Below the pieces are notes generated by a model. It ran no database searches, was not told the DNA's origin, and saw only the letters and a program-made list of their open reading frames with translations. Of a stretch of 64,000 bases of DNA, positions 51,919-60,164 are shown piece by piece. Numbering within the stretch: position 1 is the first letter of the stretch; every line of letters begins with the position of its first letter. This DNA is from Mycobacteroides chelonae CCUG 47445 (GTDB lineage: Bacteria; Actinomycetota; Actinomycetes; Mycobacteriales; Mycobacteriaceae): NCBI RefSeq assembly GCF_001632805.1, contig NZ_CP007220.1:1922001-1986000 (forward strand), read 5' to 3'. A program made the position numbers and the translations under genes.

Positions 51919-52324
51919 GCGCGGCGTCGATCGACAGCGATCCGCCGCCGGTGAACACCAGCAGCAAGAAGGCCCAGCAGAACAGGACGGCCAGTTCGCC
52001 GTTGTTCTCAATGGGAAGCAGTCCCGCGGACTGGTGCTGGGTGAAATAGGCGAACGCCATCGTGCCGGAGGCCAGGAATGCCGCGATCCGCGTCCCGGCG
52101 CCGAACAGAATCGCGACACCGGTGAGGAACTCGATGGCGCCCGCCCACCAGCCCAGCGACCACGACTCGACCGGGGGCATCGAGGCCAGGTCGGGCCAGC
52201 GGAACAGGATGGCGGTGCCGTGCACGGTGAACAGGAATCCGAAGACGATGCGGAACAACGACAGGACTACGGGCGTGGCGCCGTCGAGCTTGGCGACTGA
52301 GCTGGAGGTGCTGGAAGAGGCCAT
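51905..52324 (-). CDS. DoxX-family membrane protein (copy 2)
   Basis: 139 residues with four membrane segments, starting at ATG 52324 (M-A-S-S-S-T-S-S). Family motifs: L-F-R-I-V-F-G-F-L-F, H-G-T-A, W-W-A-G-A-I-E-F, then F-A-Y-F-T and the end F-T-G-G-G-S-L-S-I-D. DoxX-type proteins in mycobacteria join redox complexes with SseA and SodA, but paralogues may differ. It is the downstream sister of the next gene. Confidence 0.75.
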   Translation of the reverse strand: MASSSTSSSVAKLDGATPVVLSLFRIVFGFLFTVHGTAILFRWPDLASMPPVESWSLGWWAGAIEFLTGVAILFGAGTRIAAFLASGTMAFAYFTQHQSAGLLPIENNGELAVLFCWAFLLLVFTGGGSLSIDAALKKS

Positions 52325-52358
52325 GGCCAGGATGCTAAACCAATTCTCGCGTAAGGAC

Positions 52359-52769
52359 TTAGCGCTTAGCGCAGGTAATGAATCGGTCGAGCGATAGCGA
52401 GCCGCCACCGGTGAACACCAGCAGGAGGAAGATCCAGCTGTACAGAGCGGCGCCCTCGCCGTTGTTCTGGATCGGCAGAAGCCCCTCGGGCTGGTGGAAG
52501 GTGAAATAGGCGACCGCCATCGCGCCGGATGACACGAAGGCGGCGACCCGAGTGCCCAATCCGAGGATGATCGCCGCTCCACCAACGAATTCGATGATGC
52601 CGGCCCACCAGGGCAGCGTGCCGACGGGCTGCAGGTACGAGGCGAGCGGCCAACCGAACAGGTGAGAGGTGCCATGTAGGAAGAACAAGGACCCCACCAC
52701 GATCCGGAATGCCGACAGGGCGACCGGCGTCAGGCCGGTGAGCTTGGTTTCGATATCAGCGAGTGCCAT
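52359..52769 (-). CDS. DoxX-family membrane protein (copy 1)
   Basis: 136 residues, four membrane segments, ATG 52769. It resembles the downstream gene across its whole length (F-R-I-V-V-G-S-L-F-F-L-H-G-T, E-F-V-G-G-A-A-I-I-L-G, G-L-L-P-I-Q-N-N-G-E, F-T-G-G-G-S-L-S-L-D), so the two are a tandem duplication with a 34-nt gap. Both are probably in the plasma membrane and possibly interact. Confidence 0.75.
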   Translation of the reverse strand: MALADIETKLTGLTPVALSAFRIVVGSLFFLHGTSHLFGWPLASYLQPVGTLPWWAGIIEFVGGAAIILGLGTRVAAFVSSGAMAVAYFTFHQPEGLLPIQNNGEGAALYSWIFLLLVFTGGGSLSLDRFITCAKR

Positions 52770-52807
52770 GCGTCTAACAATAGGACCATAGTCCGCTTTA
52801 TTCCTGT

Positions 52808-53686
52808 CTAGCTCTCGGTGACCGCCTTGACCAGGGTCTCTGCCGCCAGCAGGCCGAGATTGTTGGACGCCAGGGGGCTGTCGCCGGTCAGTAGCTTGCG
52901 GTCGGCGTGTGTCTGCCCGGTGATCCCGGTATTGAGGATCGTGATGCCCTGCTTGCGCAGGTTCTCGCCGACAAGCCACGGCATTTGTCCTGGGATATAA
53001 CCGATTTCGATGTTGACGCCGGTGTCCAGACTGTCCGGGAACACGCACAGGCTGTAACCCTGGAACGGTGATTCATCACGGTCCAGGCCGGCGGCGAGCA
53101 GTGCGCCCGGGCCGTGGCAGAGGGTGATGACGTATTTGTCGTACTCCAGCGCCCAATCCAAGACCGTCCGGACTTCCTCGCTGTCCGGGATGCCCAGAAG
53201 CACGCCGTGACCGCCGGGAATGAATACGGCGAGGTAATCCGAGTCCGGGCCCAGTCCGTCGGCGATGATCTGAGAGAGCTTCTGCGGTTTCTTCAGCTGG
53301 GCGGACAGCTCGGAGAAGGTGTTCAGCACCGCCTCGTCCTCCCGGGGCATCGCCCAGAGCTCGAGCTTGGCCGGATTGCCGGACACTGTGGCGACGTCGA
53401 TTCCGAAGCCCGCGGCCTTCAGGTGGTGCAGGGGTAGCAGCATCTCGACGGGATGATTTCCGGTGGAGAACATCGTCCCGTTCTGCATGAGCATGTAGCG
53501 CTCTTCGGTGGCGATCATCAGGATCTTCCAGCGTCCGCCGGTGTAGGCATTCTCGTAACGAACGCCGGCGAAGTCTGTCGTGGACGGCACGTACTGGCTC
53601 AGCGAGTACGGGGACGGAAAGAAGGCGTTGTCTTCGGCGGGGTCGGGGACTGGGGTTCTGTTCAGTTCCTCGGCTGCGTTCGGCAC
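52808..53686 (-). CDS. hchA: HchA/Hsp31-type DJ-1/PfpI protein (glyoxalase III/deglycase)
   Basis: 292 residues from GTG 53686, chosen for GAGGAG 10 nt upstream. A TTG at 53731 would add 15 residues. The DJ-1/PfpI domain has F-I-P-G-G-H-G and the nucleophile elbow [10 protein letters not shown] (Cys with following His), and the extended N-terminus matches Hsp31 proteins, which act as holding chaperones, glyoxalase III and protein deglycase. It is downstream of glnA1 on the same strand, but a terminator hairpin lies between them. Confidence 0.8.
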   Translation of the reverse strand: MPNAAEELNRTPVPDPAEDNAFFPSPYSLSQYVPSTTDFAGVRYENAYTGGRWKILMIATEERYMLMQNGTMFSTGNHPVEMLLPLHHLKAAGFGIDVATVSGNPAKLELWAMPREDEAVLNTFSELSAQLKKPQKLSQIIADGLGPDSDYLAVFIPGGHGVLLGIPDSEEVRTVLDWALEYDKYVITLCHGPGALLAAGLDRDESPFQGYSLCVFPDSLDTGVNIEIGYIPGQMPWLVGENLRKQGITILNTGITGQTHADRKLLTGDSPLASNNLGLLAAETLVKAVTES

Positions 53687-53769
53687 GGATTCCACGCTCC
53701 TCGAAAAGTTAGACGGGACATCTACTTTCAACCTACGCCGGTCGCTGGTATTCCGTGCCGCAAAGACGA

Positions 53770-53801
53770 CAAGGGCCCCCGGGAAGATCCCGGGGGCCTT
53801 G
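53770..53801 (-). terminator. Terminator hairpin downstream of glnA1
   Basis: AAGGGCCCCCGGGA and TCCCGGGGGCCTT pair across an AGA loop with one bulged G, giving a very stable GC stem. It lies 22 nt past the glnA1 stop. A clean U-tract is missing on either strand, so it may act as an L-shaped or Rho-assisted terminator, as often seen in mycobacteria. Confidence 0.7.
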
Positions 53802-53822
53802 ACGATGTGCGGATTACACGAC

Positions 53823-55259
53823 TTACACGTCGAAGTAGAGGGCTACCTCGTACGGGTGAGGGCGGATGTTGATCGGCTCGATCTCGTTCTCGCGCTTGAA
53901 CGCGATCCAGGTCTCGATCAGATCGGAGGTGAAAACGCCACCCTCGGTGAGGTATTCGTGATCCTTCTCAAGGTTGTCGATCACGGTCGCGAGGTTGGTC
54001 GGGGCCTGTGGAATGTTGGCGGCTTCCTCAGGAGGCAGCTCGTACAGGTCCTTGTCGACGGGCGCCAGCGGCTCGATCTTGTTCTTGATGCCGTCGATGC
54101 CTGCCATCAGCATGGCCGCGAAGGCCAGGTACGGGTTGCCCGAGCTGTCCGGGCAGCGGAACTCGAGGCGCTTGGCCTTCGGGTTGTTGCCGGTGATCGG
54201 GATACGCACGCACGCCGACCGGTTGCGCTGGCTGTAGACCAGGTTGATTGGGGCCTCGTAGCCCGGCACCAGCCGCTTGTAGGAGTTCACCGTCGGGTTG
54301 GTGAACGCGAGCAGTGACGGGGCGTGGTGCAGGATGCCGCCGATGTAGTGGCGGGCCACGTCCGAGAGCCCGGCGTATCCGGCCTCATCGTGGAACAGCG
54401 GCTTGCCGTCCTTCCACAGGGACATGTGGGCGTGCATGCCCGATCCGTTGTCACCGAACAGCGGCTTGGGCATGAAGGTGACGGTCTTGCCGTTGGCCCA
54501 CGCGGTGTTCTTGATGATGTATTTGAACAGCAGCACGTCGTCGGCCGCGGCCAGCAGCGTGTTGAACTTGTAGTTGATCTCGGCCTGGCCACCGGTGCCC
54601 ACCTCGTGGTGACCGCGCTCCAGGGTGAATCCGGCGTTGATCAGGTTGGTGGTCATCTCGTCGCGCAGGTCGACGAAGTGGTCGTACGGAGCCACGGGGA
54701 AGTAGCCGCCCTTGGGGCGCACCTTGTAGCCGCGGTTCGGGCTGCCGTCCTCCTCGTAAGGCTCGCCGGTGTTCCACCAGCCTGCCTCGGAGTCGATCTC
54801 GTAGAAGGTGCCGTTGATCTTCGAGTCGAAGCTGACCGAGTCGAAGATGTAGAACTCTGCCTCGGCGCCGAAGTAACAGGTGTCGGCGATGCCGGTGCTG
54901 GTCAGGTACTGCTCCGCCTTGCGGGCCACGTTGCGCGGGTCACGCGAGTAGGCCTCGCGGGTGAACGGGTCGTGGACGAAGAAGTTGACGTTCAGCGTCT
55001 TGGCGGCGCGGAACGGGTCGATCTTGGCCGTCGAGATATCGGGCAGCAGCAGCATGTCGGACTCGTGGATCGACTGGAATCCGCGCACGGAGGATCCGTC
55101 GAAGCCGAGGCCGTCTTCGAAGACGCTGGCATCGAAAGCAGATGCAGGGATAGAGAAGTGCTGCACGACGCCCGGCAGGTCACAGAACCTGACGTCCACG
55201 TACTCGACCTTCTCGTCGGCAATGAACTTGAATACCTCGTCGGGGCTACTGAACGCCAT
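53823..55259 (-). CDS. glnA1: Glutamine synthetase GlnA1, type I
   Basis: 478 residues, the length of the M. tuberculosis enzyme. Motifs: [46 protein letters not shown], the ATP-binding region [10 protein letters not shown] and [10 protein letters not shown]. The adenylylation tyrosine region [10 protein letters not shown] marks it as the enzyme modified by GlnE. It makes glutamine from glutamate, ammonia and ATP. AAGGAG stands 5 nt upstream of the ATG. It is transcribed leftward into a hairpin terminator. Confidence 0.95.
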   Translation of the reverse strand: MAFSSPDEVFKFIADEKVEYVDVRFCDLPGVVQHFSIPASAFDASVFEDGLGFDGSSVRGFQSIHESDMLLLPDISTAKIDPFRAAKTLNVNFFVHDPFTREAYSRDPRNVARKAEQYLTSTGIADTCYFGAEAEFYIFDSVSFDSKINGTFYEIDSEAGWWNTGEPYEEDGSPNRGYKVRPKGGYFPVAPYDHFVDLRDEMTTNLINAGFTLERGHHEVGTGGQAEINYKFNTLLAAADDVLLFKYIIKNTAWANGKTVTFMPKPLFGDNGSGMHAHMSLWKDGKPLFHDEAGYAGLSDVARHYIGGILHHAPSLLAFTNPTVNSYKRLVPGYEAPINLVYSQRNRSACVRIPITGNNPKAKRLEFRCPDSSGNPYLAFAAMLMAGIDGIKNKIEPLAPVDKDLYELPPEEAANIPQAPTNLATVIDNLEKDHEYLTEGGVFTSDLIETWIAFKRENEIEPINIRPHPYEVALYFDV

Positions 55260-55391
55260 GCTTCTCCTTGTTTTTTCCTCTTGGGTCCACTGAAACCATG
55301 ACCGCGCGACTGAACCTATGGAGCCGGTGTTGCCCGCCGGTCAACCATATGTTGCGCGGATGTTACGCGTAACCACAGTTCGGTTGGCATT

Positions 55392-55397
55392 TACGCT
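55392..55397 (+). promoter_or_regulatory. -10 box TACGCT for leaderless RDD gene
   Basis: TACGCT ends 6 bases before ATG 55404, favouring that ATG over the GTG at 55398. Confidence 0.5.
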
Positions 55398-55403
55398 GTG
55401 AGT

Positions 55404-55868
55404 ATGGCGCGAGACCTGGGTTCATGGTTGTCGGGGCTTGGTTCGGTGCAAGGCGCGGGCAACTCTCGGTACCCGGGAGAGCAGCTCGGCCTGCCCGAGG
55501 CCGGGCCCGGATCGGCGGCACCGATGTCGCGGCGGCTACTGGCGCTGCTGCTCGACTGGTTGATCGCCGGCGGACTGGCGCTGCTGTTCGTCAAGGGAAA
55601 CCTGTTGTCGCCCACGCTTTCCTCGGCCCAGCTGCTGACCTGGATCGCCATCGGCACGGTCGCTGTGCGGCTGTGGAGGTTCACTCCGGGCCAGTACCTG
55701 GCGGGCCTGCAGGTCGCGCCCGCCGACGGGACCAACTCGGTGGGCATCGGCCGCACGTTCATCAGGAATCTGCTGATCGCCCTCATCGTGCCGCCGCTGA
55801 TCACCGACGTTGATGGCCGTGGTCTGCACGACCGGGTGACCCGCACTGTCGTGATTCGTTCCCGCTAG
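55404..55868 (+). CDS. RDD-family membrane protein (Rv2219A-like)
   Basis: 154 residues. A polar N-terminus (about 45 residues, Gly/Pro-rich) is followed by the RDD domain with R-R-L-L-A-L-L-L-D-W and three membrane segments (about 48-64, 78-94 and 120-135), and a short Arg-rich end with H-D-R-V-T-R-T. RDD proteins are small membrane proteins of uncertain role, some linked to ion or pH balance. It is immediately followed by the MFS gene (stop and start abut). Confidence 0.8.
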   Translation: MARDLGSWLSGLGSVQGAGNSRYPGEQLGLPEAGPGSAAPMSRRLLALLLDWLIAGGLALLFVKGNLLSPTLSSAQLLTWIAIGTVAVRLWRFTPGQYLAGLQVAPADGTNSVGIGRTFIRNLLIALIVPPLITDVDGRGLHDRVTRTVVIRSR

Positions 55869-57263
55869 ATGATCCTGCTCGCCGTCTGCATGGCGGTGTT
55901 CATGCTGTTGCTCGACATGACGATCGTGTCGAGTGCACTCGCCGACCTGCAGGTGTCTTTGGGGGCCGACCTCGCCGATCTGCAATGGGTCATCGACGCC
56001 TATGCGCTGCCGATGGCAGGGCTGCTGCTCACGGCCGCCACCCTCGGCGACCGCCTGGGCCGCCGACGGCTCTACCTGCTGGGCATCGTGCTGTTCACGG
56101 CAGCCTCGCTGGGCTGTGCGCTCTCGACCAGCGCGCCCATGCTGATCGGGGTGCGGGCACTGCAGGGCATCGGCGGAGCGATCCTGCTGGCGGTATCGCT
56201 GCCGATCATCGCCGCGGCGTATCCGCAGGAGCGCCGCGGTGCCCCCATCGCGATCTACGGCGCGGTGATGGGTGCGGGAAGTGCCGCCGGTCCACTGCTG
56301 GGCGGGTTTCTCGTCACACACTTCGGATGGCAGTCGATCTTCCTGGTCAACCTTCCGGTCGGTGTGCTCGCGCTGGTGATCGCGGTGCGGCACCTGCCCG
56401 AAACCCGAGCCGACGAGGTGCGGCCGGTCGACTGGATGGGCACCGTGCTGCTCACCTTCGGGCTGGTTACCGGCGTCTTCTCGGTGATCTCACTGCACGA
56501 CGGCGGGATTGGGGGCCGCACGTCCGGTGCGCTGGCCATTGTCGCGGTGCTGGCCCTCGTGCTGTTCTTCTGGTGGGAGGGGCGTGCCCCCGCGCCCATG
56601 CTGAGCCTGCGGCTGGCCACCTCACCTGGTTTCGCCGGGGTCTGGGTTGCCGCCGCCGCGGCCTCGGGCACGCTCATCGCGGCCACCAATTATCTGGCCT
56701 TGTACTTCATGAACACATTGGGTTACAACGCGTTTGAGACAGGCCTGCGTGCCGGACCACTCACCCTCGCCACCATCGTGGGCGCCCCGTTGGGGATTCT
56801 GGCGGGTAGGCGTCTGCCCACCAGGATTGCCATTCCGGGCGGCGTGGCGCTGGTGGCCGTCGGGTTGTGGGCCGCGTCGGGAGCTCATGCCGATACGGTC
56901 TGGACCCATTTCATTTTCGGCTCGGCATTGGCCGGGTTGGGGCTGGGTGCGCTCTCGGCGATGACATCCGATGCCGCACTGCAGTTCGTGCCATTGGATG
57001 ACGCCGGGATGGCGACCGGGTCGGTGAGCACAGGGCGCCAGATCGGCATCCTCTTGGGCGTGGCAGGCATGGGCGTGGCATTCGGACATGCCGCGGCCGG
57101 TAAGGCCGATGCCCGGGCCGCGGGTGCCGCGGGCATCGACAGCGTGCTGTTGCTGGGGGCGGCCGGGGCGGCCTGCGCCGCGTTCATTTCGCTGATTCTG
57201 CTCACTGTCGCTACGATGAGTCGCTCGCACGATCCGGCCACCGGGGAGTCGCTAGCTATCTAG
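55869..57263 (+). CDS. MFS drug-efflux-type transporter (DHA2 family)
   Basis: 464 residues with 14 predicted membrane segments, as in EmrB/QacA transporters. Motif C-like and D1-like patterns include L-D-M-T-I-V-S-S-A-L, W-V-I-D-A-Y-A-L and L-G-D-R-L-G-R-R-R-L-Y (motif A), then G-P-L-L-G-G-F-L. It is a proton-driven exporter with unknown substrate. Its ATG directly follows the TAG of the RDD gene, so the two are one transcript. A strong ribosome site is not seen, so translational coupling is likely. Confidence 0.85.
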   Translation: MILLAVCMAVFMLLLDMTIVSSALADLQVSLGADLADLQWVIDAYALPMAGLLLTAATLGDRLGRRRLYLLGIVLFTAASLGCALSTSAPMLIGVRALQGIGGAILLAVSLPIIAAAYPQERRGAPIAIYGAVMGAGSAAGPLLGGFLVTHFGWQSIFLVNLPVGVLALVIAVRHLPETRADEVRPVDWMGTVLLTFGLVTGVFSVISLHDGGIGGRTSGALAIVAVLALVLFFWWEGRAPAPMLSLRLATSPGFAGVWVAAAAASGTLIAATNYLALYFMNTLGYNAFETGLRAGPLTLATIVGAPLGILAGRRLPTRIAIPGGVALVAVGLWAASGAHADTVWTHFIFGSALAGLGLGALSAMTSDAALQFVPLDDAGMATGSVSTGRQIGILLGVAGMGVAFGHAAAGKADARAAGAAGIDSVLLLGAAGAACAAFISLILLTVATMSRSHDPATGESLAI

Positions 57264-57341
57264 CCATCGGTGATCGCGCCTGCCTGCACGGATGCCCACA
57301 GGGATTTGTGCATAGCGGTCGTACGCCGTAGACAGAGGGAG

Positions 57342-57347
57342 TAGCTT
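57342..57347 (+). promoter_or_regulatory. -10 box TAGCTT for leaderless acyltransferase gene
   Basis: TAGCTT is 6 bases from ATG 57354. A GAGGGAG lies just upstream at 57335-57341 and overlaps the box; the leaderless reading is preferred because the spacing to the ATG is exact. Confidence 0.45.
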
Positions 57348-57353
57348 TCGATC

Positions 57354-58190
57354 ATGGAGAGCGCGGCGGTTCTCATCGCGGCGCCCGGTGTCGGTTCCGA
57401 TCGGGGGACGGACGCGAACCCGCGGCCGCGGTACAGCATTGTCTTGTCGTCAGATCCGGCTGAAGTTGAAGCCGCACAACGACTTCGGTATCAGGCGTTC
57501 GCCGACGAAATGGGGGCGCCACTGCCGCACGCCGTTCGTGGGCCGATCACGGGCGAGATGATCGACCTGGACAAGCTGGATCCCTATTGCGATCATCTGC
57601 TGGCTCGCGACGAGGACACCGGCGCCATCATCGGCTGTTGTCGGCTACTGCCGCCCGAGGGGTATCAGGCAGCGGGGGAGACGTTCACCGACTCCATGTT
57701 CGATGCCTCGGCACTCGACCCGCTGCGGCCCAAACTGGTTGAGATCGGCCGGGTTACTGTCGCGCCCGAACACCGCAATGGCGCGGTGATGGGGATCTTG
57801 TGGGCCGGGATCTTCCGGTACCAGCAGATGACCGAGCACCAATACGCGATCGGCTGCCTGTCCGTGCGGATGGAGGACGGCGGGCCCCGCGGATCGTTGG
57901 TGCGCTCGGTGCATGACTTCGCGCAGAGGTTTGCCGCCCCCGACGAATACCGCGTCGTGCCCAGAAACCCCGTCGTTGTGGACGGCGTGCCCCTGGAGGA
58001 GATCCCGCCGCAGGACAAGGCGAAGATCCCGCCGCTGCTGCACGGATGCCTGCGCATCGGCGGACGCATCTGTGGACCGCCGTCCTTCGACCCGGAGTTC
58101 GACATGGCGGACTTCTTGGTGTTGGTCACCAAGGACACTGCGCGGCAACGCTATCTGGAGCGTCTGGAGCGGTCCCTTGCTCTCGGATAG
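57354..58190 (+). CDS. OlsB-like GNAT acyltransferase
   Basis: 278 residues. The fold resembles the autoinducer-synthase/GNAT branch: A-A-Q-R-L-R-Y-Q-A-F-A-D-E-M-G near residue 45, C-D-H-L-L-A-R, E-I-G-R-V-T-V-A-P-E-H-R-N-G-A (acyl-donor loop), and C-terminal I-P-P-L-L-H-G-C-L-R-I-G-G followed by P-S-F-D-P-E-F-D-M-A-D-F. OlsB-type enzymes acylate the alpha-amine of ornithine from an acyl carrier protein to make lyso-ornithine lipids. It is followed at once by an ornithine/lysine N-hydroxylase gene whose start overlaps its end, which hints at a shared amino-acid-derived product. Confidence 0.75.
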   Translation: MESAAVLIAAPGVGSDRGTDANPRPRYSIVLSSDPAEVEAAQRLRYQAFADEMGAPLPHAVRGPITGEMIDLDKLDPYCDHLLARDEDTGAIIGCCRLLPPEGYQAAGETFTDSMFDASALDPLRPKLVEIGRVTVAPEHRNGAVMGILWAGIFRYQQMTEHQYAIGCLSVRMEDGGPRGSLVRSVHDFAQRFAAPDEYRVVPRNPVVVDGVPLEEIPPQDKAKIPPLLHGCLRIGGRICGPPSFDPEFDMADFLVLVTKDTARQRYLERLERSLALG

Positions 58191-59469
58191 CCATACATCT
58201 CACGATGTGCTCGGCATCGGATTCGGGCCGTCGAACCTTGCGCTGGCGATAGCGCTCTCCGAACATCCGCATCGGGCATCGGCGAAGTTCGTTGATGCCC
58301 AATCGCAATTCGGGTGGCATCGCGGCATGCTGATCCCGGGCGCGCGGATGCAGGTCGCCTTCCTCAAAGACTTGGTGACCTTACGAAATCCCAAGAGTCA
58401 CTACACCTTTGTCAACTACCTGACAGAGCGTGGGCGACTGCCGGACTTCATCAACCAGCAGAGTTTCTTCCCGACCCGGGAAGAATTCCACGACTACCTG
58501 GATTGGGCGCAGCAGGCGCTCGGGGCCGATGTCGTCTATTCCTCGCGGATGGTCGGAGTTCGGGCGGCCGCCGACGGGTTCGAGGTGCGGCTGCAGGACA
58601 CGTCGGGATTGTCGCCGGACCGTCTGACGCATGCGCGGGCTCTTGTCCTCGGCTGCGGAACGTTCCCGGCGATGCCGGCCGGCATCAATCCCACCGCGCG
58701 GCAATGGCATAGCAGTGAGCTGTTGCACCGGCTCGGCACGTGGGATGGTGCTCCGTCCCGCGTCGCGGTGGTGGGCGCTGGGCAGAGCGCGGCGGAGGCG
58801 GTGGCGTATCTGCATAGCCGCTACCCCGATGCCCAAGTGCATGCAATCTTTGCGCGCTACGGATACAGCCCGGCCGATGACAGCCCGTACGCGAATAGGA
58901 TCTTCGATCCGGCCGCGGTGGACGACTTCTATGGTGCGCCCGCCGAGATCCGTCGCCAGCTGGTCGACTATCACCGCGACACCAACTACGCGGCGGTCGA
59001 TTCCCCGCTGATCGCCGATCTGTACGACCGCGAGTATCGGGAACGGGTCAGCGGACAGCGGCGACTGTGGATGCACAACGCGTCGAAAATCGCTGCCGTG
59101 GACGAGGCGCCCGAACGGGTACGCCTGGCCGTGACACATCAGCCGACCTCCGCGACCGAGCTGCTTGACTGCGATTTGGTGGTGTACGCCACCGGATACC
59201 GGCCGTTGGATGTGCGGGCTTTCCTGGGGCCACTGGCTTCGTGTTACGAGTTCGACGCGGAGGGCCGACCGGTGGTCGAACGCGACTACCGGCTACGGGC
59301 GCGGGCGGGTGCCCCGGGAGACGTCTACCTCAACGGGTCGGTGGAGCACAGTCACGGACTGTCGTCCTCGTTGCTTTCCAATGTCGCGGTGCGAGCCGGC
59401 GAGATCGTGGATTCGCTGGTCGCCGAGGCGGAGACCCGTGACGCGGTGGCGTCCTTCAAGACCGGGTAG
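58177..59469 (+). CDS. L-ornithine/L-lysine N-monooxygenase (MbtG-like)
   Basis: 430 residues from TTG 58177, chosen because GGAG lies 7 nt upstream; GTG 58207 is a later option. FAD-binding G-F-G-P-S-N-L-A-L near residue 15, Q-V-A-F-L-K-D-L-V-T-L-R-N-P-K-S-H-Y-T-F, the NADPH-binding G-A-G-Q-S-A-A-E-A, and late Y-A-T-G-Y-R-P define the family. It hydroxylates the side-chain amine of ornithine or lysine, as in siderophore hydroxamates; MbtG does this for mycobactin. The 3' 118 bases are antisense to the TetR gene. No NRPS is nearby. Confidence 0.85.
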   Translation: MLSDSHTSHDVLGIGFGPSNLALAIALSEHPHRASAKFVDAQSQFGWHRGMLIPGARMQVAFLKDLVTLRNPKSHYTFVNYLTERGRLPDFINQQSFFPTREEFHDYLDWAQQALGADVVYSSRMVGVRAAADGFEVRLQDTSGLSPDRLTHARALVLGCGTFPAMPAGINPTARQWHSSELLHRLGTWDGAPSRVAVVGAGQSAAEAVAYLHSRYPDAQVHAIFARYGYSPADDSPYANRIFDPAAVDDFYGAPAEIRRQLVDYHRDTNYAAVDSPLIADLYDREYRERVSGQRRLWMHNASKIAAVDEAPERVRLAVTHQPTSATELLDCDLVVYATGYRPLDVRAFLGPLASCYEFDAEGRPVVERDYRLRARAGAPGDVYLNGSVEHSHGLSSSLLSNVAVRAGEIVDSLVAEAETRDAVASFKTG

Positions 59470-59996
59470 ACGAAGCGCTCGATCATCTCGGTTTCCAGCG
59501 CGGCCTCTGTTGGGGGCCAGAACAGGAATGCCATCACCACGCGTGAAATCCATTGCGCGGCGGTCTCATCGGCAAGCCCTGTGAACGTCGATGCCGAACG
59601 TGGAATTTCAGAGGTCGGGCTCAGGTAGGCGCCGAGCGAGGCGGGGGACATCGTCGCCACCATCGCGCTGACAATCGGATCGTTGCGGATGGCGGTCAGC
59701 GACGCGGTGATGGCCGTGACCGCACGCCGCTGCGCCTCCGCGGACTCGACCGCCCGCTGAATATCGGTGGTGACGTTCGAGATGTTCCTGGCCAACACGG
59801 CGTCGACAATCGCGGTCTTGCCCCCGATGTGTCGATACAGCGTCGCGCGCGAACATCCCGCCTCGCGGGCCACCGCATCGAGGTTCAGCCGGTCCAGTCC
59901 GTGTCGTGCGATCTGCCTGGCCGCGACCGACACGATGCGGTCGGCAGCCGCGGCATGGCGGTCGCCGGGGTGCAGCCAGTCGGAGCGCGGTGACAT
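59352..59996 (-). CDS. TetR-family regulator
   Basis: 214 residues. The N-terminal HTH has I-V-S-V-A-A-R-Q-I-A-R-H-G-L and A-V-A-R-E-A-G-C-S-R-A-T-L-Y-R-H-I-G-G-K. The C-terminal ligand domain has a W-I-S-R-V-V-M-A-F-L-F-W stretch. It is divergent from the P450 gene with a 168-nt gap containing a 13-base palindrome, so it is probably autoregulated and may control the P450. The last 39 residues are encoded antisense to the N-monooxygenase, an unusually long overlap for this genome. Confidence 0.85.
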   Translation of the reverse strand: MSPRSDWLHPGDRHAAAADRIVSVAARQIARHGLDRLNLDAVAREAGCSRATLYRHIGGKTAIVDAVLARNISNVTTDIQRAVESAEAQRRAVTAITASLTAIRNDPIVSAMVATMSPASLGAYLSPTSEIPRSASTFTGLADETAAQWISRVVMAFLFWPPTEAALETEMIERFVYPVLKDATASRVSASATSESTISPARTATLESNEDDSP

Positions 59997-60012
59997 TGGT
60001 TCTTCAATCTAT

Positions 60013-60025
60013 CTCATTATGAGAC
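60013..60025. promoter_or_regulatory. Operator-like palindrome of the TetR/P450 intergenic region
   Basis: TCTCAT-T-ATGAGA is a perfect 13-base palindrome, 17 nt before the TetR ATG. The TetR -10 (TAGATT, 60012-60007) abuts it, so a bound repressor would cover the promoter. For the P450, a TTGACG (60127) and CAGCCT (60151) lie further right. Confidence 0.6.
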
Positions 60026-60164
60026 ATAAATTCCCAAAATTCTCAGTGTTTCTGCTGGTGGGGCAGCCGCGGTGAGACGCCACAGATTATGGCTCTGAAC
60101 AGGTGTTTCTCAGTTTTGCGAATGCCTTGACGTGCGGTTTTCCGGTCTGTCAGCCTCGTGGGTG

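Noticed and set aside
54324..55301. 325-codon frame antisense to glnA1
   Set aside because: Composition is Val/Gly/Leu-skewed with no recognisable family, and the opposite strand encodes a complete GlnA1.
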